29,377 nt of DNA from an uncultured Streptomyces sp. (GTDB taxonomy: Bacteria > Actinomycetota > Actinomycetes > Streptomycetales > Streptomycetaceae), in NCBI GenBank assembly GCA_946480485.1, contig CAMLJW010000007.1, forward strand, positions 1 to 29,377, read 5' to 3'. Within the stretch, counting starts at the first letter, position 1. Every line of letters begins with the position of its first letter. The notes beneath the pieces were generated by a model, which had not been told where the DNA came from, searched no databases, and saw nothing but the letters and a program-made list of their open reading frames with translations. The position numbers were made by a program, and so were the translations under genes. Shown here in pieces: positions 1-8,239 of the stretch.

Positions 1-187
1 GGGCGAGGATGCCGCTGACCGCGTTGAGGTCGAGGACGCGGTAGCGGCCGTCGAGCAGTCCGGCGTATCCGTCCTCGAAGCCGATCACCTCGTCGCCGTA
101 GTGGTCGACGGCTCGGTGCACGACCGACCGGATCACTGCGTTCAGCCCGGGGCAGTCGCCGCCTGCGGTGAGAACTCCGATACGCAT
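1..187 (-). CDS. pfkA: 6-phosphofructokinase, N-terminal part (runs off the window)
   Basis: Only the first 62 codons are present; the gene continues beyond base 1. The product phosphorylates fructose-6-phosphate to fructose-1,6-bisphosphate, the committed step of glycolysis in the cytoplasm. The N-terminus reads [20 protein letters not shown], which carries the phosphofructokinase GGDCxGxN phosphoryl-donor loop, followed by a typical [12 protein letters not shown] segment. The ATG at 187 is preceded by AGGAGA at about 8 nt. It is divergent from pta. The residue that separates ATP-dependent from pyrophosphate-dependent enzymes lies outside the window, so the donor cannot be read here. In S. 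coelicolor the pfkA copy beside pta is an ATP enzyme of the PPi-like clade (from memory). Confidence 0.95.
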   Translation of the reverse strand, partial: MRIGVLTAGGDCPGLNAVIRSVVHRAVDHYGDEVIGFEDGYAGLLDGRYRVLDLNAVSGILA

Positions 188-500
188 CGTGCTGTGTCTC
201 CTGCTCGCTGTTGGTACGTGAGAGCCGGTCCGATTGTTTCACGAGCGCCAGTGGCTCACCGTACCCGGCCGCCCGGTCCCGCCGGCCCCGCAGTGCCCCG
301 TGAGGCCCTCGTCCCCCTGGGCACTCGTTCCGCGAGGCCATCTCCCCCGTCGACCTGACGGGTGCCATATCCAGCCACAGAGGTATTGTCAAGAGGGCGC
401 AGCCGATGACCGTGGCTGTTTTCCGCCCGTGCCGCCCGGTTCGTGGCGACGGGCGTGAACTCGGCGCCGCCACCACCAGTGAGAAGACAGAGGAGCACGC
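188..500. other. Divergent pfkA / pta intergenic region
   Basis: This 313-bp stretch separates the divergent starts of pfkA and pta and must hold both promoters. I see no convincing gene; open frames here lack ribosome sites. Visible structure is a 7-bp inverted repeat (AGTGCCC ... GGGCACT, roughly 292-326) and a 5-bp one (CGTGA ... TCACG, roughly 216-244). A TATTGT hexamer at 384-389 could be a -10 for pta, but no matching -35 is present. Confidence 0.5.
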
Positions 501-2669
501 GTGACGCGCAGCGTGTACGTGACCGGGATCGACCGGGGCGACGGCCGCCAGGTCATCGAGCTGGGAGTCATGGAGCTCCTGACCCGCCAGGTCGACCGGG
601 TGGGAGTGTTCCGCCCCCTCGTCCACGAAGGGCCCGACCGCCTCTTCGAGCTGCTGCGCGCCCGGTACCGCCTGGTGCAGGACCCGGGGACGGTGTACGG
701 CATGGACTATCACGAGGCGTCCGCGCTCCAGGCCGAGCGGGGCACGGACGAGTTGGTCTCTCAACTGGTCGACCGCTTCCACCAGGTGGCCCGCGACTAC
801 GACGTCGTCCTCGTCCTCGGCACCGACTACGCCGACACGCAGTTCCCCGACGAGCTGACCCTCAACGCCCGGTTGGCGAACGAGTTCGGCGCGTCCGTCA
901 TCCCCGTCGTGGGCGGCCGCAAGCAGACCGCGGAGTCGGTGCGCGCGGAGATGCGCAACGCGTTCCGCGCGTACGACGGTCTGGGCTGCGACGTTCTCGC
1001 GATGGTCGTGAACCGGGTGGCACCGATGGACCGCGCTCAAATCCACGAGCTCCTCGGCTCCCAGTTGCCTGTGCCCTGCTACGTGCTGCCGGACGAGCCC
1101 GCGCTCTCCGCGCCGACCGTCGCCCAGATCACCCACGCACTCGACGGCAAGGTCCTGCTCGGCGACGACTCCGGACTCGCGCGCGACGCCCTCGACTTCG
1201 TCTTCGGCGGCGCCATGCTGCCGACCTTCCTGGCAGCCCTGACGCCGGGCTGCATGGTCGTCACCCCCGGCGACCGCGCCGACCTGGTCGTGGGGGCGCT
1301 CGCCGCACACAGCGCCGGTACACCGCCCATCGCCGGCGTGCTGCTGACCCTCAACGAGCGGCCCAGCGACGAGGTCCTCACCCTCGCCGCCCGTCTCGCC
1401 CCGGGCACCCCGGTCGTCTCGGTGGCCGGCCTGAGCTTCCCGACCGCGGGCCGGCTTTTCGCCCTGGAGGGCAAGTTGAACGCGGCCACGCCCCGCAAGG
1501 CGGAGACGGCGCTCGGCCTCTTCGAGCGGTACGTCGACACCGGCGACCTCCTCGGTCGGGTCTCGGCCCCGAGCACCGACCGCGTCACGCCGATGATGTT
1601 CGAGCACAAGCTCCTGGAGCGGGCCCGCTCGGACAGGCGCCGCGTCGTGCTGCCCGAGGGCACCGAGGAGCGCGTCCTGCACGCCGTCGAGGTGCTGCTG
1701 CGCCGCGGCGTCTGCGATCTGACGCTGCTCGGCCCGGTGGACCAGATCCGCAAGAAGGCCGCGGATCTCGGCATCGACCTCGCAGGCGCGCAGCTCATCG
1801 ACCCGGGGACCTGCGAGCTGCGCGAGCGTTTCGCCGAGAAGTACGCCGGGCTCCGCGCCCACAAGGGTGTTTCCGTCGAGCTGGCGTACGACGTGGTCTG
1901 CGATCCGAACTACTTCGGCACCCTGATGGTCCAGGAGGGCCTGGCCGACGGCATGGTGTCGGGCTCGGTGCACTCGACGGCGGCCACCATCCGTCCGGCC
2001 TTCGAGATCATCAAGACCAAGCCGGACGCGTCGATCGTCTCGTCCGTCTTCTTCATGTGCCTGGCCGACAAGGTTCTCGTGTACGGGGACTGCGCGGTCA
2101 ACCCCGATCCGAACGCCGAGCAGTTGGCCGACATCGCCGTCCAGTCGGCCGCCACCGCCCGGCAGTTCGGCGTCGAACCGCGGATCGCGATGCTCTCTTA
2201 CTCGACCGGAACATCCGGCACGGGTGCGGACGTCGACAAGGTGCGGGCGGCCACCGAGCTGGTCCGCGCGCGCCGCGACGACCTGAAGATCGAGGGCCCG
2301 ATCCAGTACGACGCCGCCGTGGAACCGTCGGTCGCGGCGACCAAGCTGCCGGATTCGGAGGTCGCCGGACAAGCATCCGTGCTGATCTTCCCGGACCTCA
2401 ACACCGGCAACAACACGTACAAGGCCGTGCAGCGTTCGGCCGGCGCGATCGCCGTCGGCCCGGTCCTGCAGGGCCTGCGCAAGCCGGTCAACGACCTGTC
2501 TCGCGGCGCGCTCGTCGGGGACATCGTGAACACCGTCGCCATCACGGCGATCCAGGCCCAGGCGCAGACCCCCGGCGCTGCTCCGCCCCCCTCCCCGGCC
2601 CAGACCTCGTCCTCGTCCTCGTCCTCCTCCCCGTCCCCGTCCCCGTCCCAGAAGGCTTCCGCCCAGTGA
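501..2669 (+). CDS. pta: Phosphate acetyltransferase (long, three-domain type)
   Basis: Pta interconverts acetyl-CoA and phosphate with acetyl phosphate and CoA. With AckA it forms the acetate overflow/assimilation pathway. The 722-residue product has the long-form layout: an N-terminal P-loop-like domain with a degenerate nucleotide loop (TGIDRGDGRQ, residues about 8-17), a DRTGG-type middle domain (about 235-345), and the catalytic PTA domain from MMFEHKLLERARS (residue 365) to about 690. Catalytic-domain hallmarks are VLPEGTEERVL, SYSTGTSGTG, FPDLNTGNNTYKAVQRS and GPVLQGLRKPVNDLSRG. The GTG start follows GAGGAG by 5-6 nt. About the last 38 residues are an Ala/Pro/Gln/Ser-rich tail ending in runs of Ser and Ser-Pro, encoded by tandem TCGTCC/CCCGTC units, and not part of the enzyme fold. 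The TGA overlaps the ackA GTG, so the two genes are probably translated together. Confidence 0.96.
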   Translation: MTRSVYVTGIDRGDGRQVIELGVMELLTRQVDRVGVFRPLVHEGPDRLFELLRARYRLVQDPGTVYGMDYHEASALQAERGTDELVSQLVDRFHQVARDYDVVLVLGTDYADTQFPDELTLNARLANEFGASVIPVVGGRKQTAESVRAEMRNAFRAYDGLGCDVLAMVVNRVAPMDRAQIHELLGSQLPVPCYVLPDEPALSAPTVAQITHALDGKVLLGDDSGLARDALDFVFGGAMLPTFLAALTPGCMVVTPGDRADLVVGALAAHSAGTPPIAGVLLTLNERPSDEVLTLAARLAPGTPVVSVAGLSFPTAGRLFALEGKLNAATPRKAETALGLFERYVDTGDLLGRVSAPSTDRVTPMMFEHKLLERARSDRRRVVLPEGTEERVLHAVEVLLRRGVCDLTLLGPVDQIRKKAADLGIDLAGAQLIDPGTCELRERFAEKYAGLRAHKGVSVELAYDVVCDPNYFGTLMVQEGLADGMVSGSVHSTAATIRPAFEIIKTKPDASIVSSVFFMCLADKVLVYGDCAVNPDPNAEQLADIAVQSAATARQFGVEPRIAMLSYSTGTSGTGADVDKVRAATELVRARRDDLKIEGPIQYDAAVEPSVAATKLPDSEVAGQASVLIFPDLNTGNNTYKAVQRSAGAIAVGPVLQGLRKPVNDLSRGALVGDIVNTVAITAIQAQAQTPGAAPPPSPAQTSSSSSSSSPSPSPSQKASAQ

Positions 2670-3937
2670 GCTCCCCCCCGTCGCCCACCACCGCCCTGTC
2701 CGACGAGCTGCGCTCGGCCCCGCATGCTTCTCGCGTCCTCGTCCTCAACTCCGGCTCGTCGTCGGTGAAGTACCAGCTGCTCGACATGCGCGACAGCTCA
2801 CGGCTCGCCGTCGGCCTGGTCGAGCGCATCGGTGAGGAGACGTCCGGCCTGAAGCACACCCCGCTCACCAACGGCGGCGAGACCCGCGAGCAGACCGGTC
2901 CGATCGCCGACCACGAGGCCGCCCTGAAGGCCGTCGCCGTGGAGCTGGCCAAGGACGGGCTCGGTCTGGACTCCCCCGAACTGGCCGCGATCGGCCACCG
3001 CGTGGTGCACGGCGGCCGGCACTTCACCGAGCCGACGGTCGTCGACGACACCGTTCTCGCGGAGATCGAGCGGCTGATCCCGGTGGCACCCCTGCACAAC
3101 CCGGCCAACCTCACCGGTATCCGCACGGCCCGGGCGCTGCGCCCGGACCTCCCCCAGGTCGCCGTCTTCGACACGGCCTTCCACACGACGATGCCGGAGT
3201 CCGCGGCTCGCTACGCGATCGACGTCAGGACCGCCGACGAGCACCGCATCCGCCGCTACGGCTTCCACGGCACCTCGCACGCGTACGTCTCCCGGGAGAC
3301 TGCCCGGCTCCTCGGCAAGGACCCCTCCGAGGTCAACGTCATCGTGCTGCACCTGGGCAACGGAGCCTCGGCCTCGGCTGTCCGGGCGGGCAGCTGCGTG
3401 GACACCTCCATGGGGCTGACGCCTTTGGAGGGGCTCGTGATGGGTACGCGGTCCGGAGACATGGACCCGGCGGTCATCTTCCATCTGATGCGCGTCGGCG
3501 GAATGTCCACCGACGAGATCGACACTTTGCTCAACAGGAAAAGCGGCCTGATCGGCCTGTGCGGCGACAACGACATGCGGGAGATACGCCGCCGTATCGA
3601 CGAGGGGGACGAGCGGGCGCGGCTCGCCTTCGACATCTACATACACCGCTTGAAGAAGTACATCGGCGCCTACTACGCGGTGCTCGGCCGGGTGGACGCG
3701 ATCGCCTTCACAGCGGGGGTCGGTGAGAACGCGGCCCCGGTGCGCGAGGCGGCGGTCGCGGGCCTGGAGGGGCTCGGCCTCGCGGTCGACGCCGATCTCA
3801 ACGCCGTACGGTCCTCAGAGCCGCGCCTGGTGTCGCCCGGAAGCGCGAGAGTCGCTGTCGCCGTCGTCCCGACCGACGAGGAACTGGAGATCGCCACCCA
3901 GACGTACGCACTCGTGAGGAACGAGCACGCCGCCTGA
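2666..3937 (+). CDS. ackA: Acetate kinase
   Basis: AckA transfers phosphate between acetyl phosphate and ADP, making acetate and ATP, and completes the Pta-AckA pathway. The 423-residue product shows the ASKHA-fold signatures in order: VLVLNSGSSSVKYQLL (Asn28), GHRVVHGG, VFDTAFH, RRYGFHGTSH, VLHLGNGAS, DTSMGLTPLEGLVMGTRSGDMDP and FTAGVGEN. The chosen start is the GTG at 2666, which overlaps the pta stop in a GTGA arrangement. An AGAAGG about 11 nt upstream is a weak ribosome site, so reinitiation from pta is likely. This start gives about 20 extra residues before the kinase fold, and no better in-frame start is visible nearer the fold. The long open frame continuing upstream to 443 is the out-of-frame shadow of pta. 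Confidence 0.95.
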   Translation: MSSPPSPTTALSDELRSAPHASRVLVLNSGSSSVKYQLLDMRDSSRLAVGLVERIGEETSGLKHTPLTNGGETREQTGPIADHEAALKAVAVELAKDGLGLDSPELAAIGHRVVHGGRHFTEPTVVDDTVLAEIERLIPVAPLHNPANLTGIRTARALRPDLPQVAVFDTAFHTTMPESAARYAIDVRTADEHRIRRYGFHGTSHAYVSRETARLLGKDPSEVNVIVLHLGNGASASAVRAGSCVDTSMGLTPLEGLVMGTRSGDMDPAVIFHLMRVGGMSTDEIDTLLNRKSGLIGLCGDNDMREIRRRIDEGDERARLAFDIYIHRLKKYIGAYYAVLGRVDAIAFTAGVGENAAPVREAAVAGLEGLGLAVDADLNAVRSSEPRLVSPGSARVAVAVVPTDEELEIATQTYALVRNEHAA

Positions 3938-4048
3938 CCGCCGGCTCACCCGGAGCGCCGGCCCGTCCGAGGGCGGGCTCAGCCCGAGCACGGGCTCACT
4001 CGGGGCTCACTCCTGAGCGCACACCCGCCCATTTGTGTCTTCCACCAG

Positions 4049-4090
4049 ACGGAATATTCCGTAGCGAAACAAACCGATAGGATCGCCCCA
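4049..4090 (+). promoter_or_regulatory. pyk promoter (leaderless) with 14-bp palindrome
   Basis: A TAGGAT -10 hexamer at 4078-4083 lies 6 nt before the pyk ATG at 4090, so transcription would start at or next to the start codon and the mRNA would be leaderless. No ribosome site precedes this ATG, which supports that. A perfect 14-bp palindrome, ACGGAATATTCCGT (4049-4062), occupies the -35 position, where the hexamer is a poor match to TTGACA. A dimeric activator or repressor could bind there; its identity is unknown. Confidence 0.55.
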
Positions 4091-5508
4091 TGCGCCGTTC
4101 CAAAATCGTCTGCACCCTGGGCCCCGCCGTCGACTCCCACGAGCAGCTTGTCTCGCTGATCGAGGCCGGTATGAACGTGGCCCGCTTCAACTTCAGCCAT
4201 GGCTCGCACGCCGAGCACCAGGGGCGGTACGACCGCGTCCGGGCCGCCGCTCAGGGGACGGGCCGGGCGATCGGTGTCCTCGCCGACCTGCAGGGCCCGA
4301 AGATCCGGCTGGAGACCTTCGCCGAGGGCCCCGTCGAGCTGGAGCGCGGTGACGAGTTCACCATCACCACCGAGGACGTGCCGGGCGACAAGTCGATCTG
4401 CGGGACGACCTACAAGGGCCTGCCGGGCGATGTCTCCAAGGGCGACCAGGTCCTGATCAACGACGGAAACGTCGAGCTGAAGGTCGTCGAGGTCGACGGG
4501 ACCCGGGTCAGTACGGTCGTCATCGAGGGCGGTGTCGTCTCGGACCACAAGGGCATCAACCTGCCCGGCGCCGCCGTGAACGTGCCCGCACTGTCCGAGA
4601 AGGACGTCGAGGACCTGCGCTTCGCGCTGCGGATGGGCTGCGACCTGGTCGCGCTGTCCTTCGTGCGGGACGCAGACGACGTGAACGACGTCCACAAGAT
4701 CATGGACCAGGAGGGCCGCCGGGTCCCCGTCATCGCCAAGGTGGAGAAGCCGCAGGCGGTGGAGAACATGGAGGCCGTCGTGGCGGCCTTCGACGGCGTC
4801 ATGGTCGCGCGTGGCGACCTGGCCGTCGAGTACCCCCTCGAGAAGGTCCCGATGGTGCAGAAGCGCCTCGTGGAGATGTGCCGCCGCAACGCCAAGCCGG
4901 TGATCGTGGCGACCCAGATGATGGAGTCGATGATCACCAACTCCCGCCCCACGCGCGCCGAGGCCTCCGACGTGGCCAACGCGATCCTGGACGGCGCGGA
5001 CGCGGTCATGCTGTCCGCCGAGTCGAGCGTGGGCGCGTACCCGATCGAGACCGTGAAGACGATGTCGAAGATCGTCCAGGCCGCCGAGCAGGAGCTGCTC
5101 TCCAAGGGCCTGCAGCCGCTCGTACCGGGCAAGAAGCCGCGTACGCAGGGTGGTTCGGTGGCCCGTGCCGCGTGCGAGATCGCGGACTTCCTGGGCGCCA
5201 GGGGCCTGGTGGCCTTCACCCAGTCCGGCGACACGGCCCGCCGGCTGTGCCGTTACCGCGCGGTCCAGCCGATCCTGGCCTTCACCACGGACGAGTCGAC
5301 CCGCAACCAGCTCGCGCTGAGCTGGGGCGTCGAGCCCCACGTCGTACCGTTCGTGAACAGCACCGACGAGATGGTGGACCTGGTCGACCAGGAGATGGTC
5401 AGGCTGAAGCGGTTCAACGACGGCGACACGGTGATCATCACCGCCGGCTCACCCCCCGGCGTCCCCGGCACCACCAACATGGTCCGGGTGCACCACCTGG
5501 GCAGCTGA
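4090..5508 (+). CDS. pyk: Pyruvate kinase
   Basis: Pyruvate kinase converts phosphoenolpyruvate and ADP to pyruvate and ATP, the last step of glycolysis, feeding the acetyl-CoA used by the Pta-AckA pair just upstream. The 472-residue product starts MRRSKIVCTLGP and shows NVARFNFSHGSH, LADLQGPKIR, the catalytic lysine K217 with metal ligand E219 in IAKVEKP, and D243 in MVARGDLAVE. The common form of the last motif has Gly where Ala245 stands. ATQMMESM, RAEASDVANAILDGADAVMLSAE and the C-terminal allosteric domain (about 345-472) follow. Length is normal for bacterial enzymes. It is transcribed separately from ackA (152-bp gap). Streptomyces usually carry two pyk genes; this is the copy linked to pfkA and pta-ackA. 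Confidence 0.96.
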   Translation: MRRSKIVCTLGPAVDSHEQLVSLIEAGMNVARFNFSHGSHAEHQGRYDRVRAAAQGTGRAIGVLADLQGPKIRLETFAEGPVELERGDEFTITTEDVPGDKSICGTTYKGLPGDVSKGDQVLINDGNVELKVVEVDGTRVSTVVIEGGVVSDHKGINLPGAAVNVPALSEKDVEDLRFALRMGCDLVALSFVRDADDVNDVHKIMDQEGRRVPVIAKVEKPQAVENMEAVVAAFDGVMVARGDLAVEYPLEKVPMVQKRLVEMCRRNAKPVIVATQMMESMITNSRPTRAEASDVANAILDGADAVMLSAESSVGAYPIETVKTMSKIVQAAEQELLSKGLQPLVPGKKPRTQGGSVARAACEIADFLGARGLVAFTQSGDTARRLCRYRAVQPILAFTTDESTRNQLALSWGVEPHVVPFVNSTDEMVDLVDQEMVRLKRFNDGDTVIITAGSPPGVPGTTNMVRVHHLGS

Positions 5509-5515
5509 TCCGCCC

Positions 5516-5580
5516 GGTTCCGGTTCACTTCGGTTCCGTTTTGGTTCCGTTTCGGTTCCGTTCTGTTTGGTTCCGCTTCG
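5516..5580. repeat. Imperfect tandem GGTTCCGTTT-type repeats downstream of pyk
   Basis: Five GGTTCC cores occur at 5516, 5532, 5543, 5554 and 5569 with spacings of 16, 11, 11 and 15 nt, giving a short imperfect tandem array with an 11-nt unit. The tract is T-rich for this genome and begins 8 nt after the pyk stop, just before the terminator hairpin. No function is evident; replication slippage could have made it. Confidence 0.6.
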
Positions 5581-5586
5581 ATACAC

Positions 5587-5622
5587 CGCTGAGGGCGCCC
5601 CCCGCAGGGGGCGCCCTCAGCG
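5587..5622. terminator. Bidirectional terminator hairpin between pyk and the envelope trio
   Basis: Arms of 16 bp (5587-5602 and 5607-5622) pair perfectly around a CGCA loop; the core is GAGGGCGCCCCC / GGGGGCGCCCTC. There is no U-tract, as is usual for Streptomyces terminators. It lies between the converging ends of pyk and the 5644-6933 gene, so it can serve both. Confidence 0.85.
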
Positions 5623-5643
5623 CTTGTGCGGCCTGGGGGGCGT

Positions 5644-6933
5644 TCAGTCGGTAACGTACTGATGCAGACCCGGCACGGTCAGGTCGCCGCCGAACTGACC
5701 TGCCTGCGTGATCTTCACCTTGGTGAAGTACGCGATGGGAGTGTTGATCGGCGGCGGGTGCTCCGGGTCGAACGTCACCGGGATCAGCCCGAACAGGTTG
5801 CCCTGCAGCTTCTCGGTGTACATCGTCACCGTGCCGCCGCGGATCGTGGACGTGGAACCCTTGGCCGCCTGCGCGTGGTATGTCTTGCCGGACCGGGGGT
5901 CCTTGACGGTCTGGTGCAGATCGCCGATGTCGACCTTCTCCACGGTGAACTCCAGGACCTGCTTGGTCGTGCCGTCGGCCGTGGTCACATTCACCACGCC
6001 CTGGTAGTCGAGGCCATCCAGCAGGAGCCCGCTGGACTCCAGGTACCAGGGCTCGACCGGCAGTGTGACCGGAGTCGTCTCGTCCTTGCCGTCGACCTTC
6101 TTCTCGACGACGCAGGGGTACGCCTCCTTGCCGTCCTCCCCCTGTCCGGCCAAGGCCAAGGCGGACGGGCTCGGCGTCGCAGTGGCCCCCTCGGCCGCCT
6201 CCTTCGCCTTGTCCGCCGTGTCCTCGGTGGTCTGCTCGGCCTTCTCGACCGTGTCCTGCACCGTGTCCTTGGCCACGTCGGTCACCTTGTCGGCGATGTC
6301 CTCGGCGCTGTCCCCGCCCGCCGATACGGAGGGGGTGGGCGATGGGCCGGGGCTCGCCGACTCCTCCTTGTCGTCGGGTGTGAAGACGTTCTCGAGCGCC
6401 TCCCCGACACCCAGCGGGTCACGCGGGTTTTTGGACTCGGACTCGGACGGCTCCTTGGTGGCGGAGTCCACGTCCTCGGGTTCGGCCTTGTCGTCGGAAC
6501 CTGAACCCGACGACGAGCCCGAGTCCGCGGACGGCGTGGGTGTCGGCTCCGCTGTGTCGCCCTTGCCCTTGCCCTCGTCCTTACCTCTGTCCCTGTCCCT
6601 CTCCTTGCCCTTGTCCCTGTCCTCGGCCGAGTCCGTACCGTGCTTGTCCGGCGACTCGGACGCCGAAGGCGACTCCGCCTCGGAGGACTCGTCCTGCTGG
6701 GTGACACAGGGCCCGCTCTTGAAGGGGTTCGTCACACCGTCCTCGGCGTTGGCGAGGGTCGGCGTGAACCCCATGCCCATGAGAATCGCGGTCGGCATCG
6801 ACGCGATGGCTATCGCCTTGCCCGCGGGCATGTGCATCCTGGTGAACAACGGCTTCTTGGGGGCTGCATGCCGCGGCCCGGTTCTCGCCCGGGACTCTCC
6901 TGAGTCCGCGCGGTGGACCTCCTCAGCCAGCAC
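5644..6933 (-). CDS. Secreted acidic low-complexity protein of the DUF6230/DUF6114 cluster
   Basis: Function is unknown. The 429-residue product begins with a basic stretch, then a hydrophobic segment (residues about 38-61, KAIAIASMPTAILMG...) ending in LANA/ED, which looks like a signal peptide cut near residue 63. A long Ser/Glu/Asp/Lys-rich linker follows (about 75-230), then a compact C-terminal domain of about 190 residues with two cysteines in the mature protein (SGPC early, AYPC at the domain border) that may pair outside the cell. The GTG at 6933 has GGGAGG 4 nt upstream and overlaps the DUF6114 gene by 11 bp, implying coupled translation. Internal ATGs at residues 33 and 35 are alternatives. 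The linker may span the peptidoglycan (inference). Some annotations call such proteins HypF-like; nothing here supports a hydrogenase role. Confidence 0.8.
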   Translation of the reverse strand: MLAEEVHRADSGESRARTGPRHAAPKKPLFTRMHMPAGKAIAIASMPTAILMGMGFTPTLANAEDGVTNPFKSGPCVTQQDESSEAESPSASESPDKHGTDSAEDRDKGKERDRDRGKDEGKGKGDTAEPTPTPSADSGSSSGSGSDDKAEPEDVDSATKEPSESESKNPRDPLGVGEALENVFTPDDKEESASPGPSPTPSVSAGGDSAEDIADKVTDVAKDTVQDTVEKAEQTTEDTADKAKEAAEGATATPSPSALALAGQGEDGKEAYPCVVEKKVDGKDETTPVTLPVEPWYLESSGLLLDGLDYQGVVNVTTADGTTKQVLEFTVEKVDIGDLHQTVKDPRSGKTYHAQAAKGSTSTIRGGTVTMYTEKLQGNLFGLIPVTFDPEHPPPINTPIAYFTKVKITQAGQFGGDLTVPGLHQYVTD

Positions 6934-7462
6934 TGTGCCTCCCGTTCGCCCCGTTGCCCGGGCTCGTTCCTGACAGATCGTTCGGCTCACTCGCCCCGCC
7001 CGCCGCCAGGGCTTCGGGGGCGTCTCTCTTGTACGTACGGTCCGTCTCGGCCGGCTCAGCCACCGACTCCCTGCCGGGCGCCCAGGCCACGGCCATGGCG
7101 CCACCGATCAGCGCCGGCAGGAAGCCGATGAGGAAGCCCCCGAGGTTGGACACCGGAATGGACACCAGCGCCAGCAGGATCGCCGCCACACCGGCGAAGA
7201 CCTGTACATGCTTCTGGAACCAGAGGCTGAGCCCCAGCACGATCAGCAGCACGCCGATGATCAGGGAGCCCGCACCCGCGGTGGTGGCCATCGCCAGGGT
7301 CAGATGACCGATCTGGAGATTCGCGTACGGGAAGTAGGCGATCGGGAATCCGCCGAAAAGGACGAACAGGCCGGCCCAGAACGGCCGGTTGCCCCGCCAG
7401 GCGCGAAACCGCAGCCGCTGGTGGGTGAACTGACCGTGCGTGGCTGGAGTCTCGGCGCTCAT
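6923..7462 (-). CDS. DUF6114 integral membrane protein
   Basis: This 179-residue protein has about four hydrophobic segments between residues 25 and 130 (for example FWAGLFVLFGGFPIAYF and AGAGSLIIGVLLIVLGLSLWF), a short basic N-terminus and a hydrophilic Ala/Gly/Pro-rich tail. It matches the DUF6114 family found beside DUF6230 proteins in Streptomyces; the biochemical role is unknown. GGGAG lies about 12 nt before the ATG. It sits between the secreted DUF6230 protein (144-bp gap) and the secreted acidic protein (11-bp overlap). This suggests a three-gene envelope module with DUF6114 as the membrane anchor (inference). Confidence 0.85.
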   Translation of the reverse strand: MSAETPATHGQFTHQRLRFRAWRGNRPFWAGLFVLFGGFPIAYFPYANLQIGHLTLAMATTAGAGSLIIGVLLIVLGLSLWFQKHVQVFAGVAAILLALVSIPVSNLGGFLIGFLPALIGGAMAVAWAPGRESVAEPAETDRTYKRDAPEALAAGGASEPNDLSGTSPGNGANGRHSAG

Positions 7463-7565
7463 GGAAAGACAGCTCCCTGGAACGGCGTAGTTGTGAGGCT
7501 GGCGGCAGGGTGGGGGATGGCGTGTGTGGAGGGACTTGCATCGACACGAGAGAACAAGAAGGAGA

Positions 7566-7598
7566 TGACGGGCGGGGAAACGGGCTCCCCACCCGTCA
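7566..7598 (-). terminator. Hairpin after the DUF6230 gene
   Basis: TGACGGG-C-GGGG (7566-7577) pairs with CCCC-A-CCCGTCA (7587-7598) around a 9-nt loop with one C/A mismatch. It lies 8 nt beyond the DUF6230 stop, in the gap before DUF6114. It may be a partial terminator that makes the secreted protein more abundant than the downstream genes. Confidence 0.6.
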
Positions 7599-7606
7599 CG
7601 GGGTGC

Positions 7607-8239
7607 CTAGTAGCACTCCTTGACGCCGGCCGACAGCTTCATCGACAGACCGCTGAGCTTGAACGTTCCGGCGGTGGTGGCCCACGCCGTCTGCTTGACG
7701 TCCTTCAGCGTGACCGAGTCGGCCTGCTGCGCGAACCCGTACGGGTTCGCCTTGTCGCCCTTGGCGATACCGGGACCCTTGGTGGCGTCGCCTGCGGCCA
7801 CACCGATGTCGATGCCGCGGAACGTGGCATCGGCGGTCAGGTCGGCGACATCGATGTACAGGTTCTCGGCCTTGACCGGCGTGCTACCGCCACCGGCCCT
7901 CAGCACGAGGCTGACACTGCCGAGCCCCGGGACGTTCGGGGTGACAACGGACTGGCACAGGTCCTTGATCGTCGCGGACTGGAACGCCGAGACCGCGACG
8001 GGGTGTTCCGTCTTGTCGCCATCGAGGGTGTAACCCGAGTCAATGGCGCCGTACTGGGAGAAACCCTTGCCATCCAGTTGGGACGTCGTCACCTTGAACG
8101 ACTGACCCGAAACGCTGAACGACGCGGCGAGAGCGCCCTGCGCAAGGGCGACACCTATCGCGGCGGTCGCCGCCACGCTGGGCACCATGACAACCGCGAA
8201 CCGCTTCCATCTCGTCCCGCCACGCACCTGGGACTCCAT
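7607..8239 (-). CDS. DUF6230 family secreted protein (often annotated cholesterol esterase)
   Basis: The 210-residue product begins MESQVRGGTRWKRFAVVMVPSV..., a twin-residue basic N-terminus followed by a hydrophobic helix to about residue 37 (GVALAQGALAASF), consistent with a signal peptide or membrane anchor. The rest is a beta-rich, Gly/Thr/Val-rich domain ending KECY, with one Cys in the middle (DLCQS) and one at the end. It matches the DUF6230 family. The label cholesterol esterase used in older annotations has no support: no GxSxG lipase motif is visible. A strong AGGAGG lies 5-6 nt before the ATG. It is the first gene of the minus-strand trio and follows a long upstream region with two inverted repeats. 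Confidence 0.87.
   Translation of the reverse strand: MESQVRGGTRWKRFAVVMVPSVAATAAIGVALAQGALAASFSVSGQSFKVTTSQLDGKGFSQYGAIDSGYTLDGDKTEHPVAVSAFQSATIKDLCQSVVTPNVPGLGSVSLVLRAGGGSTPVKAENLYIDVADLTADATFRGIDIGVAAGDATKGPGIAKGDKANPYGFAQQADSVTLKDVKQTAWATTAGTFKLSGLSMKLSAGVKECY

Noticed and set aside
443..2665. Apparent 5' extension of the ackA frame through pta
   Set aside because: The translation is Arg/Pro-rich and unlike any acetate kinase; the pta frame over the same bases carries clear enzyme motifs.
4049..4062. The pyk palindrome as an AtrA site
   Set aside because: The AtrA consensus, as I recall it, has GGAAT and ATTCC arms separated by several bases; here the arms are joined without a spacer.
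3979..5340. Open frame of 453 codons opposite pyk
   Set aside because: Antisense shadow of pyk; Asp/Leu/His/Arg-rich with no recognisable domain.
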